Assembly: GCA_029248185.1 (NCBI GenBank)
Contig: JAQWJV010000016.1
Coordinates: 1-64,000 of the forward strand
Direction of reading: 5' to 3'
DNA length: 64,000 nt
Source of the DNA: Flavobacteriaceae bacterium
GTDB taxonomy: Bacteria; Bacteroidota; Bacteroidia; Flavobacteriales; Flavobacteriaceae
Under the pieces are notes generated by a model, which ran no database searches, had not been told where the DNA came from, and saw only the letters and a list, made by a program, of their open reading frames with translations. The translations under genes were made by a program, and so were the position numbers. Shown in pieces: positions 35,513 to 45,911 of this stretch (position 1 is the stretch's first letter; each line of letters starts with the position of its first letter).

Positions 35513-37980
35513 CCTTTTTTAGTCTTTTTCTTCTTTGCCTTAGGTTTTCCAAAATACTTTTCAGCGGTTTCAATTGTTAGTTGGGTAGCGTCAATATCTT
35601 TCCCGATTTCAACTTTTTGCTTTCCTCTGATTATATGGTGTCTTCCCCATCGTGCTTTTTCAACGCGAATACCAGCGTCTGTCCAATCGTGAATTACTTT
35701 ATCCTTTTCCTTTTGAATTTTTTCTTCAATTAGTGTAACAATGTCTTGTTCACTTAAATGATCAAAATCATATTTCTTATTAACATTGATAAACATTCCA
35801 CTCCACTTTAAAAAAGGTCCAAAACGACCTACTCCTTTGGTTACAGGCAATTCGTTGTGAACATATATAGGGGCGTCTGCTTTTTGTTTTTCTTGAATTA
35901 AAGTGATTGCTGTATCTAAATCTACCTCGGTGGCCAACATTCCTTTTGGGAGAGAAATAAAAATATCATTGTGTTTTACATAGGGACCAAAACGCCCATT
36001 GTTTACAATAATTTCTAAATCTTCATACTCACCCAAAGTTTTTGGCATTTCAAAAAGCTGCATCACCTCATCATAGCTTATGCTTTCTAATTGCTGATTA
36101 GGGCCTAAACTTGCATAAATTGGTTTTTCTTCATCCTCTGGATCACCTATTTGTGCCATGGGACCAAATTTTCCAAGACGCACTTTAACTGATCGCCCAG
36201 AGCCGGGATCTACCCCTAAAACACGCTCGCCAGATTCTCGCTGAGCATTTTCCTTTACATCTTCCACTATAGGGTGAAACTTATCATAGAAGGACTTTAA
36301 CATTTCAGTCCAGTTTTCACCTCCGCTGGCAATATCATCAAAACTTTGCTCTACTTGGGCAGTAAAATTAAAATCCAAAATATTTTCAAAATTGTCCACC
36401 AAGAAATCGTTAACAATCATACCGATATCTGTAGGGATCAATTTCCCTTTATCAGCACCTACCATTTCTGTCAATTGCTCTTTTCGGATTGTATTTTGCT
36501 CCAAAACAATTTGTTGATAGGAACGTGAATCTCCTTCAGAGGAACCTTTTTCAACATATTTTCTGTTTTGTACGGTAGATATTGTGGGGGCATAAGTAGA
36601 AGGTCTTCCGATTCCTAATTCTTCCATTTTCTTTACCAGAGAAGCTTCAGAATAACGATAAGGAGGGCGCGTATAGCGTTGAGTTGCAGTCATTTTATTG
36701 AGCTGTAGTTCGTCCCCAACAACTACTTTGGGCAACATACCACTCACTTCACTGTCATCATCATCAACTCCTTCCATATACAATTTCAGAAATCCATCGA
36801 AGGTAATCACTTCCCCTTTTCCAGTAAACAATTCTTTGTGTGTATTGGCATTAACAATTACCTGGGTACGTTCCAAAAGTGCATCACTCATTTGAGATGC
36901 GACTGTCCTTCTCCATATTAATTCATATAAGCGTGCCTGATCATGATCAATATTCAATTTGACTTTTGAAAAATCAGTTGGGCGGATGGCCTCGTGCGCC
37001 TCTTGTGCACCTTTATTTTTAGTTTTGTAACTTCTATGCTTTAGGTATTCATTCCCATAGGCAGAATTAATCTGGGAAGCAATATTTTTCTGCGCCTCTT
37101 GGGATAAATTTACACTATCTGTTCTCATGTAAGTGATGTGACCCGCCTCATAAAGACGTTGCGCCAAAGTCATAGTTTTACTCACAGAAAAGTATAATTT
37201 TCTTGAGGCTTCTTGTTGCAGTGTTGAAGTTGTAAAAGGGGCTGCAGGACTTTTCTTGGCAGGCTTCTTTTTAATGTCAGCAACCTTAAATTTTGCATTA
37301 ATATTTTGCTGAAGAAAAGCATTTGCTTCTTCACTATCCCCAAAAGCTTTAAGTAATTGAGTCGGAATTTGCTTTTTGGTCTGAGTCTCAAATAAGGCTT
37401 GAGTTTTGTAGCTCTGCTCCGGTGAGAAATTTCTGATAGCACGTTCTTGCTCCACAATCAAACGAACTGCAACAGACTGGACCCTTCCCGCAGAAAGACC
37501 CCCTTTAACCTTTCTCCATAAAACAGGTGACAACTCATATCCCACCAGACGATCTAAAATTCTTCGTGCCTGTTGGGCATTAACTAAATCATAATTAATG
37601 GTACGTGGAGTTTCAATCGCTTTTAAAATAGCATTTTTAGTAATTTCAGAAAAAACAATTCGCTTAGAGTTAGCCTCGTTGAGTTTTAGTGTGTTCGCTA
37701 AATGCCAGGCAATTGCCTCTCCCTCTCGATCTTCATCACTGGCCAACCAAACCGTTTCAGACTTTTTGGCCAAACTTTTCAACTCATTAACTAACTTCTT
37801 TTTGTCACTGCTAACAACATAATTTGGAGTAAAATCCCCATCTAAACTTACGCCAAGCTCCTTAGAAGGAAGATCGGCTATATGTCCAAAACTAGAGGCA
37901 ACTTTAAAATCTTTCCCCAAAAATTTCTCAATGGTTTTCGCTTTTGCAGGGGACTCTACGATTACTAAATTTTTGGCCAT
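35509..37980 (-). CDS. topA: DNA topoisomerase I
   Basis: KNLVIVESPAKAKTIEKFLG; GHITYMRTDSVNLS; start trimmed to MAKNLV. Confidence 0.98.
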   Translation of the reverse strand: MAKNLVIVESPAKAKTIEKFLGKDFKVASSFGHIADLPSKELGVSLDGDFTPNYVVSSDKKKLVNELKSLAKKSETVWLASDEDREGEAIAWHLANTLKLNEANSKRIVFSEITKNAILKAIETPRTINYDLVNAQQARRILDRLVGYELSPVLWRKVKGGLSAGRVQSVAVRLIVEQERAIRNFSPEQSYKTQALFETQTKKQIPTQLLKAFGDSEEANAFLQQNINAKFKVADIKKKPAKKSPAAPFTTSTLQQEASRKLYFSVSKTMTLAQRLYEAGHITYMRTDSVNLSQEAQKNIASQINSAYGNEYLKHRSYKTKNKGAQEAHEAIRPTDFSKVKLNIDHDQARLYELIWRRTVASQMSDALLERTQVIVNANTHKELFTGKGEVITFDGFLKLYMEGVDDDDSEVSGMLPKVVVGDELQLNKMTATQRYTRPPYRYSEASLVKKMEELGIGRPSTYAPTISTVQNRKYVEKGSSEGDSRSYQQIVLEQNTIRKEQLTEMVGADKGKLIPTDIGMIVNDFLVDNFENILDFNFTAQVEQSFDDIASGGENWTEMLKSFYDKFHPIVEDVKENAQRESGERVLGVDPGSGRSVKVRLGKFGPMAQIGDPEDEEKPIYASLGPNQQLESISYDEVMQLFEMPKTLGEYEDLEIIVNNGRFGPYVKHNDIFISLPKGMLATEVDLDTAITLIQEKQKADAPIYVHNELPVTKGVGRFGPFLKWSGMFINVNKKYDFDHLSEQDIVTLIEEKIQKEKDKVIHDWTDAGIRVEKARWGRHHIIRGKQKVEIGKDIDATQLTIETAEKYFGKPKAKKKKTKKG

Positions 37981-38140
37981 GTTGAGTTTTATTTGGAAGC
38001 AAAAGTAGTTAAGTTTTTTTGGAACTATCAAATTTTAAATTAGCGTTCTTTAAAATCGAACACTTATTTAGCTTTGTACTACATCATTTTTTCATTGAAA
38101 AATTGCTACTTTTAATTACTTATTTACAAATAAAAAAAAT

Positions 38141-38761
38141 ATGAATCTGGAGGCAATCAAACCCATTTTTGAAACAAATTTACTAGCTGAAATTGAAAAA
38201 AAAGGGACGATTAGAGAAGTAAAAAAGGGAGATGTTTTAGTTGATTTGGGAGAACAAATTAAATTTATTCCCCTCATTATTAAAGGTTCTGTAAAAGTAG
38301 TGCGGGAGGATGAAAATGGAGATGGGTTATTGCTTTATTTTGTTGATTATGGAAATACCTGTGCAATGACATTAAACTGTTGTATGAAAAACACTAAGAG
38401 TGAAATTCGAGCTGTTTGTGAAATTGACACCACCCTCATCATGATTCCATCGAACCTGATGGATCTTTGGTTGTCACAATATAAAACATGGCGTGTTTTT
38501 ATTTTAAGTAATTTTCAAAACCGTCTGAACGAATTATTAAAAGCCATTGACTCTGTCACTTTTATGAAATTAGACGAACGATTGGAACGTTATTTGAATG
38601 AGAAAGTCCTCTCACAAAAAAATAACATCCTAAAAATTACTCATCTTGAGATTGCGACCGATTTAAATTCCTCAAGAGTTGTTATTTCTAGATTACTCAA
38701 AAAAATGGAGAAAAATGGATCCCTCTTGCTGGGAAGAAATACGATTCAAATGAATTCATAA
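38141..38761 (+). CDS. Crp/Fnr family regulator with Cys cluster
   Basis: cNMP-fold N-terminus, C-terminal HTH HLEIATDLNSSRVVISRLLKKMEKNG; CAMTLNCC. Confidence 0.92.
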   Translation: MNLEAIKPIFETNLLAEIEKKGTIREVKKGDVLVDLGEQIKFIPLIIKGSVKVVREDENGDGLLLYFVDYGNTCAMTLNCCMKNTKSEIRAVCEIDTTLIMIPSNLMDLWLSQYKTWRVFILSNFQNRLNELLKAIDSVTFMKLDERLERYLNEKVLSQKNNILKITHLEIATDLNSSRVVISRLLKKMEKNGSLLLGRNTIQMNS

Positions 38762-38772
38762 AATTTGTCCCT

Positions 38773-38815
38773 GTAACAAATGTTACCCTAATTGATTTAA
38801 ACTGTAGTATGTTTG
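38773..38815 (+). promoter_or_regulatory. Palindromic operator plus Bacteroidetes -7 element upstream of SulP
   Basis: GTAACA-AA-TGTTAC (38773-38786) and TATGTTTG (38808-38815). Confidence 0.6.
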
Positions 38816-38832
38816 TTTGAAATTATAAAAGT

Positions 38833-40554
38833 CTGAAACAGTTTTTTCCAATATTAAAATGGATTCCTTCTTATAGGAAGGCCTACTTGAAAGATGATCT
38901 TGTAGCGGGGATAACCGTTGCAATATTATTAATTCCTCAAGGAATGGCCTATGCTTTAATTGCTGGCTTACCTCCCATCTTTGGCCTTTATGCTGCCTTA
39001 ACTCCGCAAATCGTATATGCCCTTATGGGAACCTCAAGACAATTGTCTGTGGGGCCTGTTGCTATGGACTCTCTTCTTGTAGCTGCTGGGCTAGGAACTT
39101 TATCTCTTGTTTCTCCTGACCAATACATCCAAATGGCTATTCTCCTTGCTTTACTGATGGGAGCAATACAATTTCTTATGGGTCTTCTTCGAATGGGGTT
39201 TATGGTTGCTTTTTTATCAAAGCCTGTGATTAACGGTTTCACTTCCGCCGCAGCAATCATTATTGGTCTGAGTCAATTAAAACATCTTTTGGGAATCACA
39301 ATTCCACAGAGCAACAAACTCCACCATGTAATTGGATCTATCTTAGGAAGTAATACACCTGTTCATCTACCTACTCTTGCCATTGGCCTTGCAGGCATTG
39401 CAGTCTTACTACTCATTAAAAAATGGAATAGTAAAATTCCGGCATCGTTACTTGTGGTCATTTTGGGAATCACCTGGGTTTATTTTTCAAAACAAAACGA
39501 AAACGGAGTAGCCGTTGTGGGCTTAATTCCTGAAGGTCTCCCTGTCTTTAATCTTCCCAATTTAAACTGGGAAAACATTGAACTCCTTTTTTCTACTGCG
39601 CTAACCTTAGCCTTAGTTGCATTTATGGAAGCCATTTCAGTTGCCAAAGCAATTGAAGAAAAGCATAAAAATTACGAGGTAAATCCCAATCAGGAACTTA
39701 TTGCATTAGGCGCTTCCAATATTATTGGTTCCTTATTTCAATCCTATCCAACCACTGGAGGCTTTTCTAGAACTGCCGTCAATGATCAAGCGGGTGCCAA
39801 AACAGGAATAGCTCCTCTGATCTCAGCTGCCATCATTGCCGTAGTGTTAAGTTTTTTTACGCACTGGTTTTTTTATTTGCCAAAGGCAATTCTTGCCGCA
39901 ATTATTATTGTGGCCATTGTCAATTTGATTAACATCAGTTATGCCATTCGGCTTTATAAAAGTGCCAAAGATGAATTTTTAATCTTACTTTTTACCTTTT
40001 TCCTCACTCTTTTTATTGGGATCACTGAAGGTATTTTATTAGGTATTTTACTTTCACTTTTGTTGTTGGTGTATCGAAATTCAAAACCACACTTCGCTTT
40101 TTTAGGTCGAATAGGCACCACCAACTACTTCAAAAATATTCATCGTTTTCCTGATGAAGTTGTCACAAGAGAAGATTTAGTCATTTTGAGATTTGATGCG
40201 CAACTTTTCTTTGGAAATTTTCAATATTTCAAACAATTAGTGAACGAGGCCGTTGAGAAAAATCCAGAAAAAATTAAAGGTTTTATCATTAATGGACGCT
40301 CTATAAATTACATAGATAGTTCGGCAGCAGAACAACTGACTGAACTAATTTTATCTTTACAAAAAAAAGGAATACGTGTCATGTTTGTAGGCGCTATAGG
40401 ACCTGCAAGAGATGTTATTTTAAAAAGTGACATCATTAAAGCATTAAAAAAACAAAACTTATTTATCACCTCAGGAGACGCTACAGATAGTTTTGACGGA
40501 GTTTGTAAAAAAACCCCTCTTCAAAAAAAATTAAGTCGACAGCGTAATTCTTAA
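38833..40554 (+). CDS. SulP family inorganic anion transporter (probable CTG start)
   Basis: Frame open from a TGA at 38818; LKQFFPILKWIPSYRKAYLKDDLVAGITVAILLIPQGMAYA; STAS domain YIDSSAAEQL. Confidence 0.88.
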   Translation: MKQFFPILKWIPSYRKAYLKDDLVAGITVAILLIPQGMAYALIAGLPPIFGLYAALTPQIVYALMGTSRQLSVGPVAMDSLLVAAGLGTLSLVSPDQYIQMAILLALLMGAIQFLMGLLRMGFMVAFLSKPVINGFTSAAAIIIGLSQLKHLLGITIPQSNKLHHVIGSILGSNTPVHLPTLAIGLAGIAVLLLIKKWNSKIPASLLVVILGITWVYFSKQNENGVAVVGLIPEGLPVFNLPNLNWENIELLFSTALTLALVAFMEAISVAKAIEEKHKNYEVNPNQELIALGASNIIGSLFQSYPTTGGFSRTAVNDQAGAKTGIAPLISAAIIAVVLSFFTHWFFYLPKAILAAIIIVAIVNLINISYAIRLYKSAKDEFLILLFTFFLTLFIGITEGILLGILLSLLLLVYRNSKPHFAFLGRIGTTNYFKNIHRFPDEVVTREDLVILRFDAQLFFGNFQYFKQLVNEAVEKNPEKIKGFIINGRSINYIDSSAAEQLTELILSLQKKGIRVMFVGAIGPARDVILKSDIIKALKKQNLFITSGDATDSFDGVCKKTPLQKKLSRQRNS

Positions 40555-40619
40555 ATGCTAGTGTAACTAAAATGACAAACAAAACAATCGAGAATTTATA
40601 ATTTTACAAAAAAAATAAA

Positions 40620-42029
40620 ATGATCATAGAACAAATTTATACAGGATGCCTTTCCCAAGGTGCTTATTACATTGAAAGTAAGGGTGAAGCAGCTATAATT
40701 GATCCTTTGAGAGAAGTGGCTCCCTACATCGAAAAAGCAAAAAAAAATAAGGCCACGATTAAATATATTTTTGAAACTCATTTTCACGCCGATTTTGTGA
40801 GTGGTCATGTAACGCTTGCTAAAGAAACTGGAGCAACAATTGTATATGGTCCCATGGCTCAAACCCGTTTTGATTCTTTAATTGCAAAAGATCAACAAGA
40901 ATTCAAAATTGGAGACCTGCACCTAACGGTATTACACACACCAGGACATACCATGGAAAGTACCACCTATTTATTGAGTGATGTTTCTAAAAAAAATATC
41001 GCTATTTTTAGTGGAGATACCCTGTTTCTTGGAGATGTAGGGCGTCCTGATTTAGCACAAAAAGCAGCTGATATGACTCAGGAAGATTTGGCTGGTATTC
41101 TCTATGAAAGTTTGCGTAAAAAAATCATGCCTTTAGCCGATGATCTTCTTGTTTATCCAGCACACGGAGCGGGTTCAGCCTGTGGTAAAAACCTCAGCAA
41201 GGAAACCGTCGGAACCCTGGGTGATCAAAAGAAAACAAATTATGCTCTTCGTGCAGACATGACTAAAGAAGAATTCATTAAAGAAGTAACAGAGGGTTTA
41301 CTCCCTCCTCCGCAATATTTTCCTTTAAATGTAAAAATGAATAAAGAAGGCTATGAAGACATTGAAACGGTCATTGAATCAGGCACTAGACCCTTGTCTC
41401 CTGAAGCATTTGAAGCTGCTGCAAATGAGACAGGTGCTATTATTTTAGACGTGAGACATCAGGATGATTTTGCAAGAGGGCATGTTCCACAATCCATTTT
41501 CATAGGAATAGACGGTAGCTTCGCACCATGGGTAGGGGCTATGATTGGAAATGTCAAACAACCTATTTTATTAATCACGCCTGAAGGAAGAGAAGAAGAA
41601 ACAGTAACACGGCTAGCTCGCGTTGGTTTTGACAATACCCTAGGATATCTCAAAGGTGGAATAAACAGCTGGTCAAAAGCCAATAAAACAATTGATACCG
41701 TTGAAGGTATAGAGGTTAAATCGTTTAAGCCCCTAGCAGAAAAAGAAAACTTGACTATTTTCGATGTTCGTAAATCCGGAGAATACGCATCAGAACATCT
41801 TGTAGACGCACATTCTACGCCCCTAGATTTTTTAAACAATCACATGAGTGAATTTCCAATAAAAGGCGATTTTTACATTCATTGTGCAGGAGGGTATAGA
41901 AGTATGATTGCCGCCTCAATTTTAAAAAGTAGAGGAATTCACAACTTGATAGATGTACGTGGTGGATTTGCTGCCATCAAAGAAGGAGGTCTGAAAGTCA
42001 CCGAATATGTTTGCCCTTCAACACTATAA
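40620..42029 (+). CDS. MBL-fold hydrolase with two rhodanese domains (persulfide-dioxygenase-like)
   Basis: ETHFHADFVSGH; HTPGHTMES; rhodanese ILDVRHQDDFARGHVPQS and FDVRKSGEYASEHL...HCAGGYRSMIAASIL. Confidence 0.93.
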   Translation: MIIEQIYTGCLSQGAYYIESKGEAAIIDPLREVAPYIEKAKKNKATIKYIFETHFHADFVSGHVTLAKETGATIVYGPMAQTRFDSLIAKDQQEFKIGDLHLTVLHTPGHTMESTTYLLSDVSKKNIAIFSGDTLFLGDVGRPDLAQKAADMTQEDLAGILYESLRKKIMPLADDLLVYPAHGAGSACGKNLSKETVGTLGDQKKTNYALRADMTKEEFIKEVTEGLLPPPQYFPLNVKMNKEGYEDIETVIESGTRPLSPEAFEAAANETGAIILDVRHQDDFARGHVPQSIFIGIDGSFAPWVGAMIGNVKQPILLITPEGREEETVTRLARVGFDNTLGYLKGGINSWSKANKTIDTVEGIEVKSFKPLAEKENLTIFDVRKSGEYASEHLVDAHSTPLDFLNNHMSEFPIKGDFYIHCAGGYRSMIAASILKSRGIHNLIDVRGGFAAIKEGGLKVTEYVCPSTL

Positions 42030-42055
42030 TTATTTGATAAATTAATTTTTTTTTA

Positions 42056-42613
42056 ATGGAATGGATTTTTAAACCATGGCCTTGGTATATTGGTGGGCCA
42101 ATGATTGCTTTTGTAATGTTTTTATTACTTTTTTTTGGTAAAAACTTTGGCATGTCTTCAAACTTAAGAACCCTGTGTACCCTCTGTGGAGCCGGGAAAA
42201 CTAGTCGTTTTTTTAACTTCGACTGGAAGACACAACAATGGAATTTATTTGTAGCCTTGGGTGCCATCATAGGAGGCTGGATGGGTGCAAACTGGTTATC
42301 CAATGAAGCGATTATTCAACTCAGCCCCGACACGATTAATCAGCTGCATCAATTCAATATCAAAAGCGCGGGTGCTGCTTATATGCCAGAAGAATTATTT
42401 AGCCTGCAAGCACTAACAAATCCTAAAGTAATTTTGTCCCTTTCACTCGGCGGGTTTCTTGTAGGTTTTGGCGCTCGATATGCAGGGGGTTGTACTTCGG
42501 GCCACGCTATAAATGGATTAAGTAATCTTCAATTGGTTTCGCTATTTGCCGTAATTGGATTTTTTATTGGCGGCTTATTAATGAATCATTTTTTACTTCC
42601 TTATTTCTTTTAA
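42056..42613 (+). CDS. YeeE/YedE (sulfur-transport) family protein
   Basis: GGFLVGFGARYAGGCTSGHAINGLSNLQ. Confidence 0.92.
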   Translation: MEWIFKPWPWYIGGPMIAFVMFLLLFFGKNFGMSSNLRTLCTLCGAGKTSRFFNFDWKTQQWNLFVALGAIIGGWMGANWLSNEAIIQLSPDTINQLHQFNIKSAGAAYMPEELFSLQALTNPKVILSLSLGGFLVGFGARYAGGCTSGHAINGLSNLQLVSLFAVIGFFIGGLLMNHFLLPYFF

Positions 42614-42615
42614 TC

Positions 42616-43029
42616 ATGAGACAACTCTATTTTCTTTTTATCGGTATTCTTTTCGGAATTATTATGTTCAAATCGGAGGCTGCTTCTTGGTTTCGGATAT
42701 ATGAAATGTTTCAATTCCAGTCATTTCACATGTATGGAATTATTGGGTCCGCATTATTCTTTGGCGTTATCCTGATACAACTTATCAAAAGATTCAAACT
42801 AAAATCAGTCTTTGGGGAATCCATTCGTATTCCAGATAAAGACAAAAGTTTTTATCGCTACATGTTAGGGGGAATTATCTTTGGTTTAGGCTGGGGATTA
42901 GCAGGCGCTTGTCCTGGCCCTATATTTACGCTGATAGGAGCCGGTTTTTTCCCAATTCTTATTGTACTCTTTTTTGCAATGGTAGGCACTTGGATTTACG
43001 GTCTGTTGAAGAATAAGCTTCCCCATTAA
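42616..43029 (+). CDS. YeeE/YedE-like partner protein
   Basis: GGIIFGLGWGLAGACPGPIFTLIGAG. Confidence 0.9.
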   Translation: MRQLYFLFIGILFGIIMFKSEAASWFRIYEMFQFQSFHMYGIIGSALFFGVILIQLIKRFKLKSVFGESIRIPDKDKSFYRYMLGGIIFGLGWGLAGACPGPIFTLIGAGFFPILIVLFFAMVGTWIYGLLKNKLPH

Positions 43030-43158
43030 CAGGATTTTTACTATTAATTCATACTCTCAAACCGTTCATTGAAGGATTAGACATGACAAAATGTCAATCT
43101 CCTTTGGTTTTTTTGTAATTTTGTTTGGAAATTTTGAAAAAGAATATAGAGTAACATC

Positions 43159-44631
43159 ATGTCGGTAAAAGAAATAGATTCGCTGAAGAAAAACCCTTTA
43201 GATCATGAGGGAACTCCTATTACATTTGATGTAGTTGAAAATAAAACTTCCAAGAAGAAAGCCTATATCGAAAGTTATGGGTGTCAAATGAATTTTGCCG
43301 ATAGCGAAGTGGTTGCCTCCATCTTGAATGACGAAGGCTATAGTATAACCGATGTTTTAGATGATGCTTCCATAGTCCTGGTAAATACTTGCTCCATCAG
43401 AGAAAAAGCAGAGTTGACTGTTCGCAAGCGACTTGAATATTTTAATTCAATAAAAAAAAATAAATCAAAAATGACGGTCGGTGTTTTAGGCTGCATGGCT
43501 GAACGTCTAAAGCATAAATTCTTGGAAGAAGAAAAGATCGTTGACTTAGTTGTAGGTCCCGATGCCTATAAAGATATTCCAAACTTACTTCAAGAAGTTG
43601 CCAATCAAAGAGAAGCGGTAAATGTTATCTTATCCAAAGAAGAAACCTATGGAGATATCGCTCCCGTTCGATTAAACTCAAATGGAGTTTCTGCTTTTGT
43701 TTCCATTACAAGAGGTTGTGACAACATGTGTACGTTCTGTGTTGTTCCTTTTACACGGGGTAGAGAACGAAGTAGAGATCCCAAAAGTATACTGGAAGAA
43801 GTCAGTGACCTAGCGGCCAAAGGATATAAAGAGATTACATTATTAGGGCAAAATGTGGACAGCTATCTATGGTATGGCGGAGGACTAAAAAAAGATTTAG
43901 AAAAAGCAACTCCCTTACAGCAAAGAACAGCTGTCGGATTTGAAACCCTTTTAGGACTTGTAGCCAAAGCTCACCCCAAAATACGGATTCGTTTTTCAAC
44001 ATCCAATCCTCAAGACATGACGCTTGCTGTTCTTCAGGTCATGAAAAAATATGATAATATATGTAAACACATCCATCTCCCTGTTCAATCAGGAAGTAAT
44101 CGTATTTTAAAGAAGATGAATCGTCAGCATACCCGAGAAGAATATTTCAAACTAATTGATTCCATTCGAGAGATCATACCTGACTGTGGTATTTCTCAAG
44201 ATATAATTGCTGGGTTTCCTTCAGAAACTGAAACGGATCATCAGGAAACTTTAGATCTAATGGAGTATGTGAAATATGATTTTGGATACATGTATGCCTA
44301 TTCAGAAAGACCGGGAACCTTAGCTGCAAAAAAAATAGAAGATGATGTTCCTCAAGCTGTTAAGCAAAGAAGACTCAGTGAAATTATAGAAAAACAAAGA
44401 GAACACAGTCAATTTCGTACAGCAGAATTCATTGGTAAAACCGTTTGTGTGTTGGTTGAAAAAACATCAAAAAAGCTTGATACTCAATGGAGTGGCAGAA
44501 CTACACAAAACAATGTAGTGGTCTTTCCAAAAGAACAATATCAAATTGGAGATTTTGTCAATGTAAAAATAAATAAATGCACTTCAGCAACCTTGATTGG
44601 AATTGCTACGGGGTATTCTAAAGGAGTTTAA
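43159..44631 (+). CDS. miaB: tRNA-2-methylthio-N6-dimethylallyladenosine synthase
   Basis: ESYGCQMNFADSEVV; ITRGCDNMCTFCVVPFTRGRERSR. Confidence 0.97.
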   Translation: MSVKEIDSLKKNPLDHEGTPITFDVVENKTSKKKAYIESYGCQMNFADSEVVASILNDEGYSITDVLDDASIVLVNTCSIREKAELTVRKRLEYFNSIKKNKSKMTVGVLGCMAERLKHKFLEEEKIVDLVVGPDAYKDIPNLLQEVANQREAVNVILSKEETYGDIAPVRLNSNGVSAFVSITRGCDNMCTFCVVPFTRGRERSRDPKSILEEVSDLAAKGYKEITLLGQNVDSYLWYGGGLKKDLEKATPLQQRTAVGFETLLGLVAKAHPKIRIRFSTSNPQDMTLAVLQVMKKYDNICKHIHLPVQSGSNRILKKMNRQHTREEYFKLIDSIREIIPDCGISQDIIAGFPSETETDHQETLDLMEYVKYDFGYMYAYSERPGTLAAKKIEDDVPQAVKQRRLSEIIEKQREHSQFRTAEFIGKTVCVLVEKTSKKLDTQWSGRTTQNNVVVFPKEQYQIGDFVNVKINKCTSATLIGIATGYSKGV

Positions 44632-44633
44632 TT

Positions 44634-45911
44634 ATGGATTCATTACAAAGCATAAAACAACGTTTTGGGATTATTGGAAAAAATATTGGTCTAAACCGAT
44701 CCTTAGAAAAAGCAATTCGTGTTTCAGGAACAGACATTTCCGTTTTGGTTATTGGGGAAAGTGGAGTTGGTAAAGAAAATATCCCTAAGATCATTCATCA
44801 ATATTCTCACAGAAAGCATTCCAAATATATTGCTGTAAACTGTGGTGCGATTCCGGAGGGAACCATAGACAGTGAACTTTTTGGCCATGAAAAGGGCGCT
44901 TTTACAGGAGCCACTCAAACCCGTTCCGGTTATTTTGAAGTTGCCGATGGAGGAACCATTTTTTTAGACGAAGTTGGAGAATTACCCTTACCTACACAAG
45001 TCCGCCTTTTACGTGTTTTAGAAACGGGAGAATTTATTAAAGTAGGATCCTCTAAAGTTCAAAAAACCAATGCTAGAATTGTTGCTGCTACCAATGTAAA
45101 TATGATGGAGGCAATTGAAAAAGGGAAATTTAGAGAAGATTTATATTACCGATTAAGTACTGTAGAAATCACCCTTCCTCCACTGAGAGAGCGAAAAGAA
45201 GACATCGTACTGTTGTTTAGAAAATTTGCTTCAGATTTTGCACTAAAATACCAAATGCCTTCTTTACAACTGGATGAACATGCTCAAGCCTTGCTGAAAG
45301 ATTATCGTTGGAACGGTAACATCCGACAACTAAGAAATGTTGCTGAACAATTATCTGTACTGGAAAAAGAAAGAAACATTAATGCCGCTATGTTAAGGTC
45401 TTATTTACCTGATCGATCCAGTCAATTACCCGCTTTGGTAGGACAGAAGGAACGAGAAAGTGATTTTTCATCTGAACGCGAAATTCTTTACAAAGTATTG
45501 TTTGATATGAAAAGTGACTTAAACGACTTAAAAAAATTAACCCTTGATTTAATGAATAACGGGGTTTCAAAAGGGACCCAAGAAAAAAATCAAGGCTTAA
45601 TCGAAAAGATTTACGGAAAAGATAACCCTGAAAATATTGACCCAGAACCCACATCACTAAAAGCGTTACCCTTTTCTTCAGAAACTCCAGAAATTTCAAA
45701 AATTGAAACTGCAGATAAATATGCCTACGCAGAGACCATTGAAGAAGAAGAACCCCTTTCTTTGCAGGAAAAAGAAATTGAAATGATCAAACAAGCTTTG
45801 ATTAGAAGCCACGGAAAGCGTAAATTAGCATCCAAAGAATTAGGTATTTCAGAACGAACGCTCTATAGAAAAATCAAACAATATGACCTCAATGAAATGG
45901 ATGCAGAATAA
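44634..45911 (+). CDS. Sigma-54-dependent transcriptional activator without receiver domain
   Basis: GESGVGKE; ELFGHEKGAFTGATQTRSGYFE; C-terminal Fis HTH. Confidence 0.95.
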   Translation: MDSLQSIKQRFGIIGKNIGLNRSLEKAIRVSGTDISVLVIGESGVGKENIPKIIHQYSHRKHSKYIAVNCGAIPEGTIDSELFGHEKGAFTGATQTRSGYFEVADGGTIFLDEVGELPLPTQVRLLRVLETGEFIKVGSSKVQKTNARIVAATNVNMMEAIEKGKFREDLYYRLSTVEITLPPLRERKEDIVLLFRKFASDFALKYQMPSLQLDEHAQALLKDYRWNGNIRQLRNVAEQLSVLEKERNINAAMLRSYLPDRSSQLPALVGQKERESDFSSEREILYKVLFDMKSDLNDLKKLTLDLMNNGVSKGTQEKNQGLIEKIYGKDNPENIDPEPTSLKALPFSSETPEISKIETADKYAYAETIEEEEPLSLQEKEIEMIKQALIRSHGKRKLASKELGISERTLYRKIKQYDLNEMDAE

